A stretch of DNA of 9,344 bases from Desulfobacterales bacterium (GTDB lineage: Bacteria; Desulfobacterota; Desulfobacteria; Desulfobacterales; Desulfobacteraceae). Position 1 is the stretch's first letter, and each line of letters begins with the position of its first letter. The notes beneath the pieces are model-generated. The model was not told where the DNA came from. It did not search any database and saw nothing but the letters and a program-made list of their open reading frames with translations. The stretch is from positions 1 through 9,344 of the forward strand of contig JAKSBM010000376.1 in assembly GCA_022361135.1 (NCBI GenBank), in the 5' to 3' direction. Position numbers and translations under genes: made by a program. Below are positions 1-5,328 of the stretch, piece after piece.

Positions 1-1184
1 CCTCCGGCAAAGGACATGTCCACCACCTGCTTGCCCTTGGCCGAAAGGATGGAGGCATATTCATGGGCCTTGGCATGGAGGATCACCGACGGCACCCCCC
101 AGCTTTGCATCATGTTCCAGGGGCTCATGCCCGTCCCGCCGCCGGAGCCGTCGATGGTCAACAGATCCAGGTCGGCATCGGTGGCAAACTTAATGGCCAT
201 GGCCAACTCCTCCATGCCGTAGGAACCGGTTTTCAGGGTGATCCGGCCAAAGCCCAGCCCCCGCAGGTATTCCACACTGGTCATGAAGTCTTCCTGAACA
301 GCCTGGGTGGAGGAAAGGTGGGTTCCCCCCAACCGGCTGTGGCGGGCAAAGGACTTGATGGCCCCCTGCTCAAAGCCCTGGCGGACCTCCGGCTTTGAAG
401 GATCGGGGTCCACCACATATCCCCGATCCTTGAGGAAGGTGGCATATTCCAGGCTGCGGACCTGGATTTCTCCACCGATGTTCTTGGCCCCCTGGCCCCA
501 CTTGAGTTCAATGATGCATTTTTCCCCGTATTTATCCACCACATACTCGGCCACACCGTTACGGGTATCCTCCACATTGAGCTGGACGATGACGGCACCA
601 TATCCATCGTAATATCGCAAATACGTATCAATGCGACGATCCAACTCCGGGGCCGAGGTGATTTTTCCCTTACCGGTTTTGCCCGCCTCGATGGTGGACT
701 CCCGGTCCACCCCCACCACATTTTCGCCGATGACCACGGGAATCCCCACCAGGGCGCCGCCCATGGCAAAGGAATCCCAGTATTTTTCCGCAATGAAGGT
801 GGACCCCAGGGCGCCGGTCATCAAGGGCATTCTCACCCGGGTTTTCTTCTGCTTTCCAAACTCGGTTTCCAGGCTCACATTGGGAAAGATGCAATCGTCC
901 GGGCTGTTGGTCAGCCCCTCCCCCACCCCCTGGGCCCCATAGGCGTAGCCCTGGATCCGCAGGGAATTATAGGACACCCCCACGTGGCTGGTGTTATTGG
1001 CCCCGGCCGTGACCAGGCCAAAACTTCTGGGGTAGAGGAGCTTTCTCCCCACCATACTGGACAGCCAGGTTTCGCACTTGCCCTTGCAATCGGCGCGGCA
1101 AAGGGAACAGAGGCTGGATTCACAGGCATCTCCCCGGTTTTTGGTTCCCAGGGCATCATTGGACTTGGAAAATCTTTTCTCCAT
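1..1184 (-). CDS. FMN-binding glutamate synthase-related protein, N-terminal part (runs off the window)
   Basis: The reading frame is open from an ATG at 1184 to the window edge (394 full codons, no stop), so the C-terminus is missing. AAGGAGG stands 10 nt before the ATG, which settles the start. The N-terminus has five cysteines (C21, C26, C29, C33, C37; pattern C-x4-C-x2-C-x3-C-x3-C, ending KGKCETW) that could hold an iron-sulfur cluster. Next comes an alpha/beta region typical of the glutamate synthase central/FMN domain. Near residues 344-355 is IDGSGGGTGMSP, matching the phosphate-binding loop of glutamate synthase large subunits (DG..GGTG.(S/A)P). Stand-alone relatives without an amidotransferase domain are common in anaerobes. 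They are annotated as glutamate synthases, but their substrates are often unproven. No glutaminase domain is seen before this domain. Role in nitrogen assimilation is inferred from family and from the structured leader. Family assignment is firm; exact reaction is not. Confidence 0.9.
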   Translation of the reverse strand, partial: MEKRFSKSNDALGTKNRGDACESSLCSLCRADCKGKCETWLSSMVGRKLLYPRSFGLVTAGANNTSHVGVSYNSLRIQGYAYGAQGVGEGLTNSPDDCIFPNVSLETEFGKQKKTRVRMPLMTGALGSTFIAEKYWDSFAMGGALVGIPVVIGENVVGVDRESTIEAGKTGKGKITSAPELDRRIDTYLRYYDGYGAVIVQLNVEDTRNGVAEYVVDKYGEKCIIELKWGQGAKNIGGEIQVRSLEYATFLKDRGYVVDPDPSKPEVRQGFEQGAIKSFARHSRLGGTHLSSTQAVQEDFMTSVEYLRGLGFGRITLKTGSYGMEELAMAIKFATDADLDLLTIDGSGGGTGMSPWNMMQSWGVPSVILHAKAHEYASILSAKGKQVVDMSFAG

Positions 1185-1255
1185 GGCAACACATCCTCCT
1201 TAAGGGTTGAGGATCACCGCTTTTTTTCAAATGGAGAAATATGCTTCCCACCCCA

Positions 1256-1323
1256 TTTCAGCCGCGATCCCGAAGGGACACAGAACATCTGTCACCTCTG
1301 ATTCCAGGCATCGTCGGCTGAAA
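1256..1323 (-). ncRNA. Multibranched leader RNA element of unknown class
   Basis: UUUCAGCCG (1323-1315) pairs with CGGCUGAAA (1264-1256). After one bulged base, CGAU (1313-1310) pairs with AUCG (1268-1265), giving a 13-pair closing stem. Three short hairpins can form inside: CUGGAAUCAG (1307-1298), ACAGAUGUUCUGU (1292-1280) and CCCUUCGGG (1277-1269). The shape is cloverleaf-like. It does not match any riboswitch consensus I can recall, and no U-tract follows, so it is not a terminator. It may be a ligand-binding or protein-binding element, or simply a stabilising structure. Confidence 0.4.
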
Positions 1324-1334
1324 ACCAAAAGCAG

Positions 1335-1379
1335 AAAAAAAGGCGTCTCCAACCCTTCTCCGGGCAGGACGACGCCTTT
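1335..1379 (-). terminator. Intrinsic terminator inside the leader (attenuator)
   Basis: Minus-strand RNA: a nine-pair stem AAAGGCGUC (1379-1371) with GACGCCUUU (1347-1339), then an inner UCC/GGA and CCC/GGG stem capped by the six-base loop GGAGAA. Seven U follow (1341-1335), then CUGCUUUU. It sits about 50 nt after the predicted start and 150 nt before the coding region, so it can abort transcription of the downstream gene. The loop has G at position 4 but not A at position 1 of the ANTAR consensus. Confidence 0.7.
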
Positions 1380-1395
1380 GTCGAACCGATTTGTA

Positions 1396-1419
1396 GGGAT
1401 CCACACCATTGTGCATCCC
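1396..1419 (-). promoter_or_regulatory. Hexaloop hairpin resembling an ANTAR-antiterminator target (P1)
   Basis: The minus-strand RNA reads GGGAU-G-CAC, then a six-base loop AAUGGU, then GUG-G-AUCCC. This is eight base pairs with one symmetric G-G mismatch. A hexaloop with A at position 1 and G at position 4 is the known recognition signature of ANTAR-domain RNA-binding antiterminators. It lies 16 nt before an intrinsic terminator, which is the usual arrangement of such sites. The second hairpin fits less well, so the ANTAR assignment is an inference. Confidence 0.4.
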
Positions 1420-1436
1420 ACATGGGATCTTCTTGA

Positions 1437-1463
1437 ATTATCTAAATATTTCTCCCCTGTCAA
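1437..1463 (-). promoter_or_regulatory. Candidate sigma-70 promoter of the glutamate synthase-related gene
   Basis: On the minus strand a perfect TTGACA (1463-1458) is followed after 15 nt by GATAAT (1442-1437), which matches TATAAT at five of six positions. The spacer is 2 nt shorter than ideal. Predicted start is near 1430, just before the first hairpin of the leader. Confidence 0.5.
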
Positions 1464-1631
1464 GGAATCCAAACAAAAACACAAGCCATTGATTCCCAAG
1501 GCAAATTAAAGGGTTTTCCCTACTTCATTCCTTTAACACCGGTGGCCCCGCTGTTTCCACAAATTCACTAGAAAGGCTTTTACCGGCAGCATGCCCACTT
1601 CCACCCCTTTGATTGTTTTCCCCCTGATTTA

Positions 1632-1646
1632 TCAAATTATATTTGA
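1632..1646. promoter_or_regulatory. Perfect 15-bp palindrome, possible operator
   Basis: TCAAAT and ATTTGA flank a TAT centre in the upstream region of the dehydratase genes, 70 nt before the start codon. The size and symmetry suit a dimeric repressor, but the site is AT-rich and could be chance. No strong sigma-70 promoter was found next to it: TTGACT at 1643-1648 lacks a good -10. Confidence 0.25.
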
Positions 1647-1715
1647 CTATGAAGCATGGGTTATTTTATTGAAACAATGTTTACAGACTTTAAAAAAATG
1701 GACCAAGGAGAGACC

Positions 1716-2828
1716 ATGAAGCGGATCCGATTGGGCTGCGCCCCCCTTTACCCCCCCACAGAATTGCTCCACGCCATGGGCTTAACCCCCATCTCCATCT
1801 GGGGAAAAACCATGGGACGCCCGGCCAAGGTGCCCCTGGCCGATTCACGGCTCCAGCCCTATGTCTGCGGCCTGGCCCGGCAATTGACGCAACAACTGAT
1901 CCCAGGGCAGAACGGGTCAGATAATGGGCTTTCCCTGGATGGTCTACTCTTTTACAATGCCTGCGACACCCTCCGCAACCTGCCGGAAATCCTCACCCGA
2001 GCCCTGCCCCGGCTCCCCCTGCTCACCTTCCACCTTCCGGAAATCTCCCTGGAATCCGGTTCAGGGCAAGACTGCCTGGCCCGGGAAATCCAGAGCCTGA
2101 TCCAGAACCTGGAAAACACCTTTGGTTGCCGATTTTCCAGAACACGTTTCCACGACAGCGTTCTCCTGTTCCGGGAACTTCGACGGGCGGTTGAAAAGTT
2201 GGAGCAGCTGGCCCAGGCCGGAAAATTAAATTTTTCCGACTGGGTTGACCTCATGGAGGAGTTGCCGGCACAGACAGCCGAAGCCGGACTGGAAAAGTTG
2301 AACCAGGCCCTGGCATCGGCCCCGTCGACACCCCGGTGCCGGGGGCCCCGGATTCTTGTCAGCGGCATCCGCCCCCCGGCCAATCCCGAAGATGTGGATC
2401 GGGCCGGCCTCTGGGTGGTGGCCGACGATTTTGCCCTGGCCCACCGGAGCCATGGATACATCCCCAAGGTCACGGACGATCCCTTGGCCTATTACCTGGA
2501 TTTATACACCCACCACATCCCCTGTTCCACCCTCCACCACACCGCCCCAAAGCGGTGGGGCCATTTAAAAACGCGGCTATGCCAAAGCCGGGCCCAGGGC
2601 GTGGTCTTCTGGGGGGAAAAATTCTGCGAATACGAATACTTTGACCTGCCCGATATCAGGGAAAAACTCCGCCGGAACGGCTTCCCCAGCCTGGCATTGG
2701 AAACCAGTCTGGACGGCGGGGTACCCGGGGAAACCCAACGCACCCGGTTGGAAGCCTTTGCCGAACTTCTGGAAAACAGCCCCGCCCCCCAATGGACCAG
2801 CCACCAAGGAGAAACCAGCCATGGATAA
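1716..2828 (+). CDS. 2-hydroxyacyl-CoA dehydratase family protein, smaller (HgdB-like) subunit
   Basis: 370 residues of the 2-hydroxyacyl-CoA dehydratase/benzoyl-CoA reductase fold. The frame is open from 1656, but AAGGAG at 1705-1710 sits 5 nt before the ATG at 1716 and the family's usual N-terminal pattern starts there (GCAPLYPPTELLHAMGLTP). Three cysteines sit where family members ligate a [4Fe-4S] cluster: C51 (PYVCGLAR), C83 (YNACDTLRNLP) and C304 (GEKFCEYEYFDLP). A late Rossmann-like part has RILVSG at 212-217 and VVADD at 234-238. Such enzymes remove water from 2-hydroxyacyl-CoA, or reduce aromatic acyl-CoA, after ATP-driven injection of one electron by an activator protein. The stop overlaps the next gene by 8 nt, so the two subunits are probably translationally coupled. 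Substrate cannot be told from sequence, and the fold also includes double-cubane-cluster reductases. Confidence 0.85.
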   Translation: MKRIRLGCAPLYPPTELLHAMGLTPISIWGKTMGRPAKVPLADSRLQPYVCGLARQLTQQLIPGQNGSDNGLSLDGLLFYNACDTLRNLPEILTRALPRLPLLTFHLPEISLESGSGQDCLAREIQSLIQNLENTFGCRFSRTRFHDSVLLFRELRRAVEKLEQLAQAGKLNFSDWVDLMEELPAQTAEAGLEKLNQALASAPSTPRCRGPRILVSGIRPPANPEDVDRAGLWVVADDFALAHRSHGYIPKVTDDPLAYYLDLYTHHIPCSTLHHTAPKRWGHLKTRLCQSRAQGVVFWGEKFCEYEYFDLPDIREKLRRNGFPSLALETSLDGGVPGETQRTRLEAFAELLENSPAPQWTSHQGETSHG

Positions 2829-4071
2829 ACGAGTCAAATCCCAAGCCGGAAAAAATTTAAGCCGGATCATGGCCCAAAGCTATATGCAGGACCTGGAACG
2901 TGCATCCCAGGGCGCCTTTGTGGTCTGGATGGCCATCATGGTGCCCGCGGAAATCTTGGCTGGATTCCCCAACCTTGTCTTTGCCATCCCGGAAAGCCAT
3001 GCCGCCATGACCGCGGGCAAGGGACTGGGCCCGATCCAATGCGAAAAGGCCGAAGCCCGGGGGTACAGCATGGACCTTTGCTCCTATGCCCGCATTGACA
3101 TGGGATCGGTGTTTGACAATGGCAAGGATTCCCCGGTGGGAGGATTGCCCAGACCCGACCTGCTCATATCCAACACCAACAATTGCGCCCTTTTGGTGAA
3201 ATGGTTCAATGTCTATGAAAGACGATTTTCCATTCCCCACTTCACCCTGGACGTCCCCTTCTGCTATGAATCCCAAACCCGGGATCATCATACCTATATT
3301 CGAAATCAATACCTGGAACTCATTGACCTGATCCAACGGATGTCCGGCCAGACATTCGACCCGGATGCGGCGGCCCAGGCCGTGGCCCACACCACCCAGG
3401 CCCTTGTCCATTGGAAGGATTTCCTCTCCCATGCCCGCCACCGGCCCTCGGGGATCACCGCCTTTGATTCCTTTGTCCAGATGGCCCCCTTCCTCACCCT
3501 GCGGGGAAGGCAGGAGCTGGTGGATCATTACGCCCTCCTGGCCCAGGAAACCCGGGAGCGGGTGGCCCACGGAAAATTTCCCGTCCCCAATGAAAAATAT
3601 CGCCTCTTCTGGGACAACATCGCCCCCTGGCATCAATTGTCCACCATGTCCAGCCGTCTGGCCCGGCTGGATGCCAATATCGTGGGCGCCTCCTACACCG
3701 CATGCATGGGCAGCGTGGAAGGCAGCTTCAACCTATTCCCCTACGAGAATACGGATCCCTTGGACTACCTGGCCCGGACCCAGAACGCCACGGTCTGCCC
3801 CCATGGGATGGCCCTGCGAAAAAAATCCATGGACCAGGCCGTGGAGGAGCTGGAAATTGACGGGATTGTCTTTGCCTCCAACCGGAGCTGTAAGGTGTAT
3901 TCCATCACCCAGATGGATCAGATGCGCATGGCCCGGGTGCCCTCGGTGATGGTGGAAGTGGACCATGCCGATGCCCGGCAATACAATGAAGAGGGGGTAT
4001 TCCTTAGGATTGAAGCCCTGCTGGAAAAAATTGAAGGGAAAAGGGGAAATCCGTCACCCCAAGGGAGTTGA
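2821..4071 (+). CDS. 2-hydroxyacyl-CoA dehydratase family protein, larger (HgdA-like) subunit
   Basis: 416 residues. ATG at 2821 overlaps the stop of the previous gene (ATGGATAA), with AAGGAG at 2806-2811 inside the upstream coding region. Motifs follow the family order: IPESHAA at 56-62, GYSMDLCSYAR at 81-91, LPRPDLLISNTNNC at 109-122, then a C-terminal FASNRSCKVYS at 351-361. C87, C122 and C357 are the likely [4Fe-4S] ligands, and E58 in PESHAA corresponds to the family's PENHAA motif. With the preceding gene it would form a heterodimer with one cluster per subunit, acting in the cytoplasm under strict anoxia. Neither an HgdC-like activator ATPase nor a CoA-transferase gene flanks the pair. 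The genes on either side are on the other strand, so this is a two-gene unit, or three if the short ORF at 4091 is real. Substrate unknown. Confidence 0.88.
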   Translation: MDKRVKSQAGKNLSRIMAQSYMQDLERASQGAFVVWMAIMVPAEILAGFPNLVFAIPESHAAMTAGKGLGPIQCEKAEARGYSMDLCSYARIDMGSVFDNGKDSPVGGLPRPDLLISNTNNCALLVKWFNVYERRFSIPHFTLDVPFCYESQTRDHHTYIRNQYLELIDLIQRMSGQTFDPDAAAQAVAHTTQALVHWKDFLSHARHRPSGITAFDSFVQMAPFLTLRGRQELVDHYALLAQETRERVAHGKFPVPNEKYRLFWDNIAPWHQLSTMSSRLARLDANIVGASYTACMGSVEGSFNLFPYENTDPLDYLARTQNATVCPHGMALRKKSMDQAVEELEIDGIVFASNRSCKVYSITQMDQMRMARVPSVMVEVDHADARQYNEEGVFLRIEALLEKIEGKRGNPSPQGS

Positions 4072-4090
4072 AAGGAAAGAAAAGGGGATC

Positions 4091-4165
4091 ATGTCCATCA
4101 ATGCCCCCCCTAAAAAGACTCAACCCCCTCCAGCCACTGCCAAAGGGGGTTTCACAAAACAATAA
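4091..4165 (+). CDS. Possible 24-residue Pro/Lys-rich small ORF
   Basis: An ATG 20 nt after the dehydratase stop opens a 24-codon frame (begins MSINAPPKKTQPPP, ends GGFTKQ). The upstream AAAGGAAAG and GGGG are only weak ribosome-binding candidates. It uses ACT, CCT and CCA codons that the neighbouring genes avoid, and it covers the hairpin that terminates the opposing csp gene. Both points argue that it is chance. No family recognised. Confidence 0.18.
   Translation: MSINAPPKKTQPPPATAKGGFTKQ
4112..4151 (-). terminator. Intrinsic terminator of the cold-shock gene
   Basis: On the minus strand AACCCCCU (4151-4144) pairs with AGGGGGUU (4129-4122) around a 14-nt loop, followed by GAGUCUUUUU. It lies 29 nt beyond the csp stop. 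The plus-strand reading of the same hairpin has no U-tract, so it does not obviously end the dehydratase transcript coming the other way. Confidence 0.55.
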
Positions 4166-4179
4166 CCTAGGGATCGTAA

Positions 4180-4380
4180 TTAGATCACGGTTACATTCGA
4201 TGCAGCAGGTCCTTTCTGTCCCTGTTCAATATCGAAAGAGACTCTGTCGCCTTCATTCAGAGACCTGAAACCGGATGAATTGATGTTTGTGTGGTGTACA
4301 AAAAGGTCTTCCCCATTTTCCTGTTCAATGAATCCAAAACCTTTTGCGTCATTAAACCATTTTACGATTCCTTCTGCCAT
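4180..4380 (-). CDS. Cold-shock-domain protein (CspA family)
   Basis: 66 residues, the normal length for a single cold-shock-domain protein. It binds single-stranded RNA and DNA and works as an RNA chaperone or antiterminator. Both nucleic-acid motifs are intact: RNP1 KGFGFIEQ at 13-20 and RNP2 DLFVHH at 25-30. W8 and F9 (VKWFN) and the C-terminal KGPAASNVT are typical. The frame remains open upstream to 4548, but AAGGAGAGAG before the ATG at 4380 and the standard family start ([10 protein letters not shown]) fix the start. It is monocistronic: over 500 nt separate it from the next gene upstream on this strand, and a terminator follows. The long upstream region could carry a temperature-responsive leader, as in other csp genes, but none is demonstrated. 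No gene letter can be assigned. Confidence 0.95.
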   Translation of the reverse strand: MAEGIVKWFNDAKGFGFIEQENGEDLFVHHTNINSSGFRSLNEGDRVSFDIEQGQKGPAASNVTVI

Positions 4381-4904
4381 TGTGACTCTCTCCTTAAAAA
4401 ATTTGAGTTTTGTTTCAAACTGTGAGGTATTTGCCACATGGTCCTGCCACTCTGACAAGCTGTATCCCCCCCAATGCGAAACACGCGACGCCCCAACCCC
4501 GGGACTTAACGCACTCATTTTCATATGCGATATAAAAAAGAAAAACAACCCCTATATTACTTTTTTCCAAAATCTATTTTTGGTAAAAGGAATTAAGCAA
4601 AAATAATGTGAAACTTTTACATAGAATGAATTGGTTTTAATTTCCTTGCAGTTCAGAAGTTTCCGTTTTTTCAGGATTCTTTCTCCCCACCCCATTCCAC
4701 CACAATGTGGCACACTTCATTTTTCCTGCCCGGCAATGCCCAAACATCCCCCCTTCCACCCATTTCTTACCCACCGAAAAAATGAGCAGAGAAGGATAAC
4801 GAATCAGGAAAAATCAGACAATAAAAATAGTACGTCGCCGTACCGCTTTGCGAAACAAAACCCAAGAAAGGGGCGAAGGGGAAATCACCCCCCTTTCCAA
4901 GGCA
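4381..4904. other. Intergenic region upstream of csp
   Basis: No credible gene on either strand; the open frames here lack ribosome-binding sites and family resemblance. It is AT-rich from about 4510 to 4680. A small hairpin (AGTTT/AAACT, 4406-4421) lies just upstream of the csp Shine-Dalgarno. Weak minus-strand promoter-like pairs include TTGCTT (4600-4595) with ATAGAT 17 nt further on, and TTGTTT with TATGAA near 4548-4520. Neither is convincing. A short GTACG/CGTAC hairpin lies near 4829-4842. No RNA gene recognised. Confidence 0.4.
4867..4896 (-). terminator. Weak terminator-like hairpin after the AF1514-like gene
   Basis: On the minus strand AAAGGGG (4896-4890) pairs with CCCCUUU (4873-4867), and an inner GGGG/CCCC pairing is an alternative. 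It starts 8 nt after the stop codon and is followed by CUUGGGUUUUGUUU. The U-tract is interrupted, so this is only a tentative terminator. Confidence 0.3.
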
Positions 4905-5204
4905 TCATAGTTTTAAAATCATGAAAACGAATTCCCCCTGGTTGAAATCCACGATCAAATTCGCCCCGCGTCCTTCGGCATAGCGGACCCAAAAGGGTTT
5001 TTCGTGGACTCCGCATTCGTAATCCGGATAGCTTTCTCCGGTCTTCCCATTTTTCCAGGAGAGGATCATGGGATGGTCACACCGCCCCAGGGCCAGATCC
5101 CGGGCCCGCTTTTTGGCGGTTTCAAAATCAAATCCAGGTGAATCCACACTTAACTTGAAATGTTCAACCGCCGAATCTTCCGACTCTTTACTGATATGGA
5201 CCAT
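4905..5204 (-). CDS. AF1514-like small protein of unknown function
   Basis: 99 residues when started at the ATG at 5204, which has GGAGG 6 nt upstream; an earlier ATG at 5237 lacks a good ribosome-binding site. It looks like the uncharacterised AF1514/DUF5619-type family found in archaea and sulfate reducers, an assignment made from memory of its overall pattern and therefore tentative. Visible features: a polar N-terminus, a basic helix-like stretch FETAKKRARDLALGR at 27-41, conserved-looking CDHPMILSWKNG at 42-53, and a C-terminal beta-rich part (FWVRYAEGRGANLIVDF, 71-87). Cysteines are C42 and C64. No signal peptide, membrane helix or catalytic motif is seen, so it is probably a small cytoplasmic protein. 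It is divergent from mtgA with about 125 nt between. Real gene: likely. Function: unknown. Confidence 0.75.
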   Translation of the reverse strand: MVHISKESEDSAVEHFKLSVDSPGFDFETAKKRARDLALGRCDHPMILSWKNGKTGESYPDYECGVHEKPFWVRYAEGRGANLIVDFNQGEFVFMILKL

Positions 5205-5250
5205 GCTTATCCTCCATTGCCATTGCTTAAATTCCAATTTCCTTCATCTT

Positions 5251-5259
5251 TGTTATACT
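5251..5259 (+). promoter_or_regulatory. Candidate extended -10 promoter for mtgA, overlapping a minus-strand -10
   Basis: TGTTATACT is an extended -10 (TGn plus TATACT, five of six matches) facing mtgA; its -35 is poor. On the minus strand the overlapping TATAAC (5257-5252, five of six) faces the AF1514-like gene. A second plus-strand candidate is TTGACA at 5279-5284 with TATAGA 15 nt later, but it would leave almost no untranslated leader. Confidence 0.35.
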
Positions 5260-5328
5260 CTATGGCCGGTTTTAGGAATTGACAAGCCAGGGCTTTCCAT
5301 ATAGAGATTCGGCAGAAGGGAGATGCCA

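Larger units (their letters stand above)
1185..1430 (-). promoter_or_regulatory. Structured 5' leader of the glutamate synthase-related gene
   Basis: About 245 nt lie between the predicted transcription start (near 1430) and the ATG at 1184. In transcript order the leader holds a hexaloop hairpin (1419-1396), an intrinsic terminator (1379-1339 plus U-tract 1341-1335), a multibranched element closed by a long stem (1323-1256), an A-rich stretch and the Shine-Dalgarno sequence AAGGAGG. A complete terminator between promoter and coding region implies regulated readthrough. No protein-coding potential is evident on either strand here. Confidence 0.6.

Noticed and set aside
1227..1499. A 90-codon minus-strand open frame across the glutamate synthase leader, a possible leader peptide.
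   Set aside because: Its ATG lies upstream of the predicted promoter, it has no ribosome-binding site, and it runs through the hairpins and terminator; structure explains the region better.
1656..1715. An in-frame upstream ATG that would add 20 residues to the first dehydratase subunit.
   Set aside because: It has no Shine-Dalgarno sequence, whereas AAGGAG precedes the ATG at 1716, where family similarity begins.
2857..3636. A 259-codon minus-strand open frame.
   Set aside because: Antisense to the larger dehydratase subunit, with no ribosome-binding site and no family resemblance.
4767..4907. The AF1514-like gene ends in UGA and the frame stays open for 45 codons beyond, with a hairpin soon after the UGA, and selB is in the window: a possible selenoprotein extension.
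   Set aside because: The downstream translation is low in similarity to anything, rich in F, S and Y as expected of AT-rich noncoding DNA, and the hairpin lacks a SECIS-like apical GU loop. The protein also looks complete at 99 residues.
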